From VRUE01 sp963708115 (lineage in GTDB: Bacteria; Actinomycetota; Thermoleophilia; Solirubrobacterales; 70-9): 64,000 bases of DNA. Below, piece after piece: positions 36,681-45,847 of the stretch. Each line of letters opens with the position of its first letter. Position 1 is the first letter of the stretch. The notes beneath the pieces are model-generated. The model had not been told where the DNA came from. It made no database searches and saw nothing but the letters and a program-made list of their open reading frames with translations. The stretch spans positions 620,001 to 684,000 of the forward strand of contig CAVPRX010000001.1 of NCBI GenBank assembly GCA_963708115.1, in the 5' to 3' direction. The translations under genes were made by a program, and so were the position numbers.

Positions 36681-37969
36681 AGTACTCGACCTCGGCTCCT
36701 AGGCCGAAGGAGCGGTCGGCGGCGAGTTCGACGATTTTGTCGACGATCGGCTGGTGCCAGCCTTCCTTCTTGGAGCGCGTCGCGATCGTCTCCACCGCCA
36801 TGCCGACCCGGCTCGCCGTCGTCGCCGCCAGACCGCGCAGGACTTCGAAGTCGAACTCGCATTCTTCGCAGACTTCGGCCAGTTCGAGCAGGTACGACGT
36901 TTCCTGGTACTCCTCGGAGATCACCAGGCCGTGGTGGATCGGGTCGTCGTAGACGACGGTCGAGGTGATGTCGGTCAGCGGCGCCAGGCGCCATTTCCTC
37001 CCCGGCCCGGACAGCGACGTCTTGTCGCGATCGATCAGGGCGAAGTTCTTGCCGTGGGCGTCGCCGTTGCCGAGGATGTAGTTGCAGAAGGCCGCGGTGA
37101 GCAGGTTCACCACTTCGTCGGGGCGGCTGACCGCGTTGAGCAGCCCGCGGGCTTCGGTCCAGCCGGGAGCTTCGCTCTCCTCGCTCTCCTCGTCCGTGTC
37201 CGGGCGGGATGCCGAGCGCCTGGCAGAAGGACTCGCAGTGGAGTCGCCGCACCTCGCCGCCGACCCTCGCCGACGACCGGTCATAGCGCGGCGAGACCAG
37301 GCAGCAGCGGCCGGCGATCTGCTCCACCGTCGCTTTCGCGACCGGCAGGCCGACCTGGCGGCAGACGGTCATGCAGAACATCTCGTTGGCGACGTATTCG
37401 GGGTATTCGCCGGTCTCGGGCTTGACCACGTGCGTGCTCGGGGCACCGGCCTCCGGCCAGGCCCAGCGGTCGCCCTCCTCGTCGTAGACGAGGCTGAGCT
37501 TGTGGCGAAGGCCGGGCAGGGCGAAGCGCATCCGCTGCCTGCAATCGGCGACTGAAGAAGCTGCGGCGGGGGTGGCTTCACGCACTTCGGCCAGTTCGTC
37601 CTCGCTCGAGCCAGGCGAGCGAGTCGGGTCGCGCGTCGCGGCACCTCGCCCGCCGGCAGGAAGGTGACCGCGCCGGGGCAGTCCTGACCCAGCTCGGCCA
37701 GCATCAGGTAGCCGTCGGTCGCGTCGAGGCCAAGCTCGCGTCCCATCCGCTCGCGCCGCGCACCCTTCGGGCAGCAGCCCCTCGACGTAGGCGCGGGTGG
37801 CCTCGGCGCTGTAGGGCTCCGGACGAGCCGGTAGCGAGTTGCTGAGCAGCGCTTTCCCTGGTCCGAACCGCTCGACCAGCTCAGGGTCGTAGGCGAGTCT
37901 GTAGTCGTTGTCGCCCGCGGGGAACAGGGTTCCGACGCGCTCCCCATACAGGTAGACGTCAAGGCTCAA
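36679..37969 (-). CDS. HipA-family kinase without adjacent HipB, several frame breaks
   Basis: Starts at TTG 37967-37969 with an AGGAGG ribosome site. HipA_N begins MSLDVYLYGERVGTLFPAGD and RFGPGKALLSNSLPARPEPY. The core has AGAPSTHVVKPETGEYPEYV, ANEMFCMTVCRQVGLPVAKA, the catalytic loop CNYILGNGDAHGKNFALIDR (NxDxHxKN) and LAPLTDITSTVVYDD. Breaks lie near 37770, 37620 and 37205. The joined length of about 430 residues is full size. No XRE antitoxin gene lies next to it: upstream is egtD, on the same strand. It may be solitary, or its partner may be elsewhere. Confidence 0.8.
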
Positions 37970-38014
37970 TTTGGTCCTCCTCGATCTTCCTCCCGGTATC
38001 CACGATCTACGACT

Positions 38015-39005
38015 TTAAACCGAAGCTAGGCTCAGCGCATAGTCCCCAGCGGCGTCGGTGAACCACCCGTCCGGGCGCAGTCCTGCCTCGCGATAGATGC
38101 CTTCGAGCCCGTCGCGGGTGAACTTGGCGGAGATCTCGGTTCGCATCTCCTCCTCGGCGGCAAAGCGCACGGTCAGGTCAAGGCCGTCGAGCCGCACGGT
38201 CTGCTCGACGAGCGAGCGCAGGCGGATGTCCATGCGAGCCGCGTCGACGTCGTAGCGGGCAACGTGCTCGAAGCGGTCGAGGTCGAAGTCGGCCGCCGAG
38301 CTCGCGGTTCAGCACCTGCAGGACGTTCTTGTTGAATTCGGCGGTGACCCCCTGGGAGTCGTTGTAGGCGTCCTCCAGCCGGCTCGGCTCCTTGACCAGG
38401 TCGGTGCCGAGCAGGATCCGGTCCCCTGGTTCGAGCAGAGCCGCGATGCGGGCGAGGAAGTCGTGACGAGCGTCCGGGTAGAGGTTGCCGATCGTGCCAC
38501 CGAGGAAGGCGACGAGGCGGCCGTCGGCGCCATTGGGGATGCGCTCGAGGTCGTGCTCGAAGTCGCAGACCAGGCCGCGGACGGCGAGACCGGGGTACTC
38601 CTCGACCAGCGCCTCGGCGGTGTCATGGGTGATCTGCTCGGAGATGTCGACCGGGACGTAGGTGGCGAGGCAACCGGCGTCGCGCATCGCGCTCAGCAGG
38701 TGGCGCGTCTTCGCCGCCGAGCCCGAGCCGAGCTCGACCAGGGTCCCCGGCTCTCCAGCCGCGGCGACGATCTCGGCCGAGCGTTGGGCGAGGATCTCGC
38801 GCTCGGCGCGGGTCGGGTAGTACTCGGGCAGCTCGGTGATCTGCTCGAAGAGACGGGAGCCACGCTCGTCGTAGAAGTACTTGGGCGCCAGCTCCTTCGG
38901 CTTGGCGGTGAGGCCGAGGCGGATGTCGCGCGCCATCGCGAGACCGCCGTCGGCACGCAAGCGGACCTCGATCTCGATCGGCTCGGCGGCGGCGCCGGGG
39001 TTCAT
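38015..39005 (-). CDS. egtD: L-histidine N-alpha-methyltransferase (ergothioneine biosynthesis), one frame break
   Basis: Trimethylates histidine to hercynine, using three SAM. Motifs: LAPKYFYDERGSRLFEQITE and LPEYYPTRAEREILAQ near the start, LVELGSGSAAKTRHLLSAM (SAM-binding), YVPVDISEQITHDTAEAL, LVAFLGGTIGNLYPDARHDF, and LGTDLVKEPSRLEDAYNDSQ with the substrate-binding Asn/Tyr region. A break near 38297 leads to FDLDRFEHVARYDVDAARMD and EEEMRTEISAKFTRDGLEGI, in which the conserved Glu/Ser bind histidine. About 330 residues. Its ATG overlaps the egtB stop (ATGA). Confidence 0.93.
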
Positions 39006-40129
39006 CGGCCGGCGTCCTTCGCGCAGCGGAGGCCGGAGAAGATCTGGCGCCGCTGCGGCAGGTCCCAGTTACGGAAGCTGGGTCGCATGACGGCGCGGTC
39101 GGTCGCCCAGGAACCGCCCGCGCAGGACCTTGTACGCGTCGCCGAAGAAGACCTCGGAGTACTCGCTGTACGGGAAGGCCTTGAAGCCGGGGTAGGGGAG
39201 GAAGTCGGATGAGGTCCATTCCCAGACCTGACCGACGGCCTGCAGGCGATCGGCAGCGACCTCCCACTCCTGCTCGCTAGGCAGCCGCTTGCCCGTCCAG
39301 CGGGCGAAGGCGTCGGCCTCCTGCCAGGAAACGTGGATCACCGGCTGGGCGAGGTCGACCGGATCGCGGTGGCCCCTGGCAACGCTCACCCAGCCGGCCC
39401 CAGCGTCGCCCTCCCAGTAAAGGGGCGGCTCCGCCCCGGTCGCCTCCATGTAGGCGACATACGCACCATTGGTCACTGGAGTTCGATCGATCTCGAACGG
39501 GGCGAGCTGACCGCGTGGCGCGGGCGCTCGTTGTCGTAGGCGAACCCGGCCGCGGCGGCGCCGATCTCGTGCTCGCCGCCCTCGACGAGGACCATCTCGG
39601 GTTCCGGCGGTGCCGGCGCGGCGCTGGGGCCGGCATCGCTCTCGCGCAGCGGCTCGTATCCGTCGACCAGCTGCAGGAGCTGCAGCATCGTCTCGTTGTG
39701 CTGAAGCTCGTGCGCGAGCAGCATCTCGTAGACAAAGCCTTCGCGCAGCAGGGGATCGTCCGCGTCAGCGGCGATGTCGACCTCGTCGAGCACTTCGAGA
39801 GTGCGCTCGCGCACGTCGGCGAGGTAGGAGCGCAGCTCGGCGTCGCGCAGGATCGGCAACTCGCCCCGCGTCTTGCGCGGGTTCTCGATCGCGTCGTAGA
39901 AGCGGCCGAGCTCGCCGTGTAGCGGCTCGCGCTCGCCGATCGTCTGCACCAGCCAGAGCTCCTCGAAGTTGGCGATATGGCCGAGGTCCCAGGCAAGCGG
40001 GCTGAGGATCGGCGAGTAGACGCGGTTGAGTTGCTCGTCATCGAGTGGCTCGATCAGCTCGTAGGTGCGTCTGCGAGCCTCCGCGAGCCGGTCCGCGATC
40101 GCTTCCTTGGAGCTGGAGCTTGCCGTCAC
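39002..40129 (-). CDS. egtB: Ergothioneine biosynthesis sulfoxide synthase EgtB, two frame breaks
   Basis: Non-heme iron enzyme that joins hercynine with (gamma-glutamyl-)cysteine using O2. The DinB-like iron domain has SPLAWDLGHIANFEELWLVQ and LLAHELQHNETMLQLLQLVD, which gives the HX3-HxE iron site. The C-terminal FGE-sulfatase domain follows: RTPVTNGAYVAYMEATGAEP, SWQEADAFARWTGKRLPSEQ, VGQVWEWTSSDFLPYPGFKA and FGDAYKVLRGGSWATDRAVM with FSGLRCA. Breaks lie near 39480 and 39105. About 375 residues, with a short stretch between EWEVAA and VWEWT compared with mycobacterial EgtB. egtA and egtC are not beside it. Confidence 0.92.
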
Positions 40130-40174
40130 CTCGGTGGCGATGCCGAAAACCCTAGCGGGTAGGCTGCGGCGGCT

Positions 40175-40939
40175 GTGAAAATCTCAAGCACAGGTGCATT
40201 GGTCGCAGGGGGAGCTTCCGGGCTCGGCGAGGCAACTGCGCGGGCGCTGGCGGCGGCGGGTGCGAACGTCGTCATCGCCGATCTCAACGCAGAGAAGGGT
40301 GAGACGCTGGCAGGAGAGCTTGGCGCGACCTTCGTCGAGGCCGACGTGACCGACGAGGCCGCGGTCGCGGCGGCGGTCGAGCGGGCGGCGGAAGCGGGCG
40401 AGGACGGGCTGCGGATCTCGGTCTGCTGCGCGGGGATCGGCTGGGCCGAGCGGGTCGCCCACAAGGGCGGGCCCCACAACCTCGAATTCTTCTCCAACGT
40501 AGTCAAGGTCAACCTGATCGGGACCTTCAACGTCCTCCGCTTGGCTGCGGCCGCGATGAGCGAGAACGAGCTGGACGAGGGAGGCGAGCGCGGCGTCTGC
40601 GTCAACACCGCCTCGATCGCCGCCTACGACGGCCAGATCGGCCAGATCGCCTACGCAGCCTCGAAGGGCGGAATCGTCGGCATGACGCTGCCCGCGGCCC
40701 GCGACATGGCCTCGCGCGGAGTGCGAGTCATGACGATCGCCCCCGGCCTCTTCGACACGCCGCTGCTGGCCGCCCTGCCGGAGGAGGCCCGCGAGGCACT
40801 CGGCGCGGGCATTCCCTTCCCCTCGCGGCTGGGACAGCCGGCGGAATACGCGCAGCTGGTCGAGCAGATCGTCGCCAACCCGATGCTCAACGGCGAGACG
40901 ATCCGCCTCGACGGCGCTCTGCGCATGCCGCCGAAGTAG
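40175..40939 (+). CDS. Short-chain dehydrogenase (3-hydroxyacyl-CoA dehydrogenase type II-like)
   Basis: An SDR with a Rossmann start ALVAGGASGLGEATARALAA (TGxxxGxG variant with AGGASGLG) and NVVIADLNAEKGETLAGELG, which indicates NAD preference (Asp after the second strand). SVCCAGIGWAERVAHKGGPH, NTASIAAYDGQIGQIAYAAS with the YxxxK catalytic pair (AYAASKGG), and RVMTIAPGLFDTPLLAALP complete it. The long insert around HNLEFFSNVVKVNLIGTFNV is like HSD17B10/type II hydroxyacyl-CoA dehydrogenases. 254 residues. GTG start. Function in branched-chain or fatty-acid oxidation is inferred from resemblance. Confidence 0.9.
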   Translation: MKISSTGALVAGGASGLGEATARALAAAGANVVIADLNAEKGETLAGELGATFVEADVTDEAAVAAAVERAAEAGEDGLRISVCCAGIGWAERVAHKGGPHNLEFFSNVVKVNLIGTFNVLRLAAAAMSENELDEGGERGVCVNTASIAAYDGQIGQIAYAASKGGIVGMTLPAARDMASRGVRVMTIAPGLFDTPLLAALPEEAREALGAGIPFPSRLGQPAEYAQLVEQIVANPMLNGETIRLDGALRMPPK

Positions 40940-40947
40940 CCAGGGCC

Positions 40948-41816
40948 TTAGTCCGTCCCATCAGCCTCCGGGTCGCGCCAGACGCGCTTGCGCCACGGCG
41001 GGCTGACCGCGAAGCGCGAGCGGCGCCTTCGTCGTCCGCGATCGGCTCCAGGGGGACGAGATGAACGCGACGACCCGGGGTGACGCGGTCGATGCGGAGA
41101 AAGCCGTTCGTGTTGCCGGCGTGACTACCGCCGGAGACGACGAGCATGTGGGTCTCGGGCCCCCAACCGTTGTCAGGGCGGGCGCCCACCGCTTCGGCGA
41201 CGCCCTTCAGCGGGCCGATACCGGCGTCGGAGCCGGCGTTCGCGAAGCTCTGGTCGTAGTTGTAGCCGTGGTGCGAAGAAGCCCGCTCGTCGACGCTGCC
41301 GTCGGGATCGATGCGGATCTGCACTCCCTCCCAGTCGTCCCGGTGAAATCCCTCGTCGCCGGCGATCGGCACGCCGCGCAGAGTGGCCGAGTCGGCGTAG
41401 TAGAGCCAGTACTGGATGTAGAGGCTGCCGCCGCGATCGATCACGTGGACAAATGCCGTCACCGGCAGTCCGGCATCGGTCTCATCCACCAGACCACGCG
41501 CCGACCCGTCGGCACACCCGGCATCGCGACAACGCCGAAAATCCACCGGCAGCGCGCGAGACCCTTCCTCGAAGAAAAGCGCCGGCATGTGGCGGCGGAC
41601 CAGCTCGCCGACCTGCGACCCGTAGGTAGCAATCAGGGTCGGTTCGTCGTCGCACCGATCCGCAAGCGCCGCCGCACAGAGCAAGCGAGACGCGATCGCA
41701 CCGGCCAACCTCGCACCCGGCACCCGCACCCCCATCGCAACGAGCACCGTCAGCAAAAGCGCGACAACCGCGACAACACCCACCCACTCCACGGTCCCCT
41801 GCCCACGTTCGTCCAC
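40948..41816 (-). CDS. Flp/TadE-type leader protein with a Vps62-like C-terminal domain, one frame break
   Basis: The start is GTG 41814-41816. The N-terminus DERGQGTVEWVGVVAVVALL is a class III (Flp/TadE) leader: G|xxxxE followed by a hydrophobic helix, the substrate of prepilin peptidase. The rest is extracytoplasmic. It has RRCRDAGCADGSARGLV, LPVTAFVHVIDRGGSLYIQY, WLYYADSATLRGVPIAGDEG, FHRDDWEGVQIRIDPDGSVD and SSHHGYNYDQSFANAG, which resembles the Vps62/DUF946-like fold with D-W-E and H-G pairs. A break near 41025 joins the C-terminus RFAVSPPWRKRVWRDPEADG with stop TAA at 40948-40950. The function is unknown. Confidence 0.6.
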
Positions 41817-41866
41817 TCACCACCAAGGGCACAGGGCGTCGATCTCTCCCCCTTTCGGGGGTGGCG

Positions 41867-43278
<1,412 letters not shown>

Positions 43279-43282
<4 letters not shown>

Positions 43283-43596
43283 GAGGAGCCGCCCTTGCCG
43301 TCAGCCTCGGCCTTCGGTTTCGGCTTTTTGGAGAACATGCCGAGCATCCGGTCGGTGACCATGAAACCGCCGACGATGTTGATCGCGCCAAAGGCGATCG
43401 CGATCGTGCCGATCACGTACTCGAGCGGGTCGTTGGCGTAGCCGACGACGATCAGCCCGCCGAGCATGACGATGCCGTGGATCGCGTTGGTCTGCGACAT
43501 CAGCGGCGTGTGCAAGGTGGTCGGAACCTTGGAGATCACCTCGAAGCCGACGAAGGCGGCGAGGACGAAGATCGTGATCTCGGTGAAGAGGCTCAT
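43279..43596 (-). CDS. pntAB: NAD(P) transhydrogenase subunit alpha 2 (membrane part)
   Basis: 105 residues with three transmembrane helices: ITIFVLAAFVGFEVISKVPT (note the conserved 'GFEVISKVPTTLHTPLMS'), NAIHGIVMLGGLIVVGYAND and VIGTIAIAFGAINIVGGFMV. The C-terminal cytoplasmic tail is Lys-rich (RMLGMFSKKPKPKAEADGK). This is the separate small alpha-2 subunit found where alpha is split. Start and stop codons overlap both neighbours (ATGA), which indicates tight coupling. Confidence 0.95.
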
Positions 43597-44711
43597 TTAG
43601 CCGCCCTCTCGTTGCGGATCTCGCCGCCGTGGGTGATGCAGGCGGCGGCGACGATGTCGTCCTCGAAGTCGACGTTCAGCGTGCCCTCCTCGGTGACGAG
43701 CAGGCCGAGCAGGTTCTCGAGGTTCTTGGCGTAGAGCTGCGAGGCCGGGGCCGGCATCTCGCTGGCCAGGTTGCGCGGGCCGACGACCTTGACGCCGCCC
43801 TCGACCACGGTCTGTCCCGCCTCGGTCAGCTCGCAGTTGCCGCCGCTCTCGGCGGCGAGGTCGACGATCACCGAGCCGGGCTCCATATTGCGGACCGCGC
43901 CGGCGGTGATCAGCAGCGGCGCTGGGCGGCCGGGGATCGCCGCGGTGGTGACGATCACGTCCTGTTTGGCGGCGTTCTCGCCGATCGCCTCGACGACCTT
44001 GGCGTTCTCCTCGTCGGTGAGCGGCCGGGCGTAGCCGCCCTCCCCTTCGGCGTCGGGGATGAAGTCGAGTTCGAGCGGGCGACCGCCGAGCGAGGCGATC
44101 TGCTCCCAGGCGGCGCGGCGGATGTCGAAGCCGGTGACGATCGCGCCCAACCGCTTCGCCGTGGCGACGGCCTGCAGCCCGGCGACGCCGGCGCCCAGAA
44201 CCAGGACCTTGGCCGGTGGCACGGTGCCGGCGGCGGTGGTCATCATCCCGAAGAAGCGACCCGACTCGCGAGCGGCGATCAGCATCGCCGCGTAGCCGCC
44301 GGCGGCGGCCTGCGAGGAGAGCGCGTCCATCGCCTGGGCGCGCGTCGTCCGCGGGATCGCCTCCATCGCGAAGCTGGTCACGCCGGCGGCGGCGAGCGCC
44401 TTGTTGGTCTCGGCCGCCGTCCAGGGCGAGAGATGGCCGATCAGAAGCTGGTTGGAGCTGAGCTTGCCGATCTGCTCGGGGGTGGGGGCGGCGACGCGAA
44501 GGACGACGTCGGCGCCCCAGGCGACGTCGGGGTCGACGACCTCCGCGCCGGCCTCCTCGTACTGGGAGTCGGGATGGCCGGCGGCGTCGCCCGCGCCGCG
44601 CTCGACGAGCACGTCGACGTGCTCGTTCTTCTTCAGCGATTTGACAGCGTCAGGGACGAGCGCGACCCGGCGCTCCCCATCGGCGGTCTCTTTCGGCACT
44701 CCGATCTTCAT
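43593..44711 (-). CDS. pntAA: NAD(P) transhydrogenase subunit alpha 1 (NAD-binding)
   Basis: The soluble NAD(H)-binding subunit. It begins MKIGVPKETADGERRVALVP, the alanine-dehydrogenase/PNT signature. RTTRAQAMDALSSQAAAGGY is the conserved RQD-loop region (RTTRAQ here), VLVLGAGVAGLQAVATAKRL the Rossmann loop, and SLGGRPLELDFIPDAEGEGG the mobile loop. 372 residues, full length. First of the three pnt genes. Confidence 0.96.
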   Translation of the reverse strand: MKIGVPKETADGERRVALVPDAVKSLKKNEHVDVLVERGAGDAAGHPDSQYEEAGAEVVDPDVAWGADVVLRVAAPTPEQIGKLSSNQLLIGHLSPWTAAETNKALAAAGVTSFAMEAIPRTTRAQAMDALSSQAAAGGYAAMLIAARESGRFFGMMTTAAGTVPPAKVLVLGAGVAGLQAVATAKRLGAIVTGFDIRRAAWEQIASLGGRPLELDFIPDAEGEGGYARPLTDEENAKVVEAIGENAAKQDVIVTTAAIPGRPAPLLITAGAVRNMEPGSVIVDLAAESGGNCELTEAGQTVVEGGVKVVGPRNLASEMPAPASQLYAKNLENLLGLLVTEEGTLNVDFEDDIVAAACITHGGEIRNERAAK

Positions 44712-44756
44712 GGCGTCATCAACAAGATCTGCGGCGGGGGACCTTATGACAAGCGG

Positions 44757-45818
44757 CTAGGAGGGTGTCTTCACGCCTGCCAGCGAGGCAAGACGCTCCA
44801 AGGTGTGCAACTGCTGATCGCGCTCGACGTGGACCGGGGAGACGATCAGGCGGTCGATGCCGGCGCCGCGGAAACGCTCGATCCGCTCGGCCACCTCGGC
44901 CTCGGTGCCGACCAGCGAGGTCGCCTCGACGATCTCGTCGGGCATCGCCTGGAAAGCGCCGTCGCGGTCTCCGTCTTGGAAGCGACGCTGTACCTCGTCG
45001 GCGACGTCGCCGAAGCCGAAGCGGTGGGCGAGGTCGACGTAGAAGTTGGTTTTGCGGCTGCCCATGCCGCCGAAGTAGAGGACGAGGCCGGCCTTGACGA
45101 CGCTCTTGGCAGCCTCCAGGTCGCCGTCGATAGCCACCGACAGAGAGGGCGAGACCTCGAGGTCGGAGCGCTGCCGCCCGCCCTTGGCGAAACCGGCCTC
45201 CAGATGCTCTCCCCAGGTCTCCTGGAAGGCATCGACGCTGAAGAAGATCGGGATCCAGCCATCGCAGATCTCCGCCGCCATCTCGACCGATTTGCGCCCG
45301 ATCGCGCCGACGAAGACCGGGATGCTCGCCCGCTCGGGATGGAAGTTGAGCTTCAGCGGCTTGCCCTCGCCGCCCGGCAGGGGCAGCTGGTAGTGCTCCC
45401 CCTGGTGGTCGACCTTGCCCTCGCGGGCGACGATCTCACGCACGACTTCGATGTACTCGCGGGTGCGGCCCCACGGCTTCGAGTATGGGACGCCGTACCA
45501 GCCTTCGGAGACCTGCGGCCCGGAGGGCCCGAAGCCGAAGAGGAAGCGGCCGCCGGAGAGCTTGTCGATCGTCGCTCCGGCCATCGCCGCGGCGGCCGGG
45601 GGGCGCGCCGGCACCTGCAGGATCGCCGCACCCAGATTGATGGTGCTGGTTTGCGGGGCCAGCCAGGCGAGCACGCTGACCACGTCGGAGCCGTAGGACT
45701 CGGCCGCCCAGACCGACTCGAAGCCGGCCGCCTCGGCCGCCAGCACGACCTCGAGCGCATCGTCACCGGAGGGGCCTATGCCCCAGTAGCCCAGGTTAAG
45801 TCCGAGTTTTAAAGCCAT
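44757..45818 (-). CDS. LLM-class (F420-type) flavin-dependent oxidoreductase
   Basis: 353 residues, intact. LNLGYWGIGPSGDDALEVVL, VWAAESYGSDVVSVLAWLA, LGAAILQVPARPPAAAAMAG, SGGRFLFGFGPSGPQVSEGW and GVPYSKPWGRTREYIEVVRE are all typical of F420-dependent luciferase-like enzymes (the SxxxxxVLSxLA and TxxxLGT-like positions). The C-terminal half has GRKSVEMAAEICDGWIPIFF. The substrate is not known. The ATG is 29 bases from that of the divergent P-type ATPase gene. Downstream on the minus strand lies pntAA, with a 45-base gap. Confidence 0.9.
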   Translation of the reverse strand: MALKLGLNLGYWGIGPSGDDALEVVLAAEAAGFESVWAAESYGSDVVSVLAWLAPQTSTINLGAAILQVPARPPAAAAMAGATIDKLSGGRFLFGFGPSGPQVSEGWYGVPYSKPWGRTREYIEVVREIVAREGKVDHQGEHYQLPLPGGEGKPLKLNFHPERASIPVFVGAIGRKSVEMAAEICDGWIPIFFSVDAFQETWGEHLEAGFAKGGRQRSDLEVSPSLSVAIDGDLEAAKSVVKAGLVLYFGGMGSRKTNFYVDLAHRFGFGDVADEVQRRFQDGDRDGAFQAMPDEIVEATSLVGTEAEVAERIERFRGAGIDRLIVSPVHVERDQQLHTLERLASLAGVKTPS

Positions 45819-45847
45819 CCGCCGGGAACCCTATTGAATGTCCCCCT

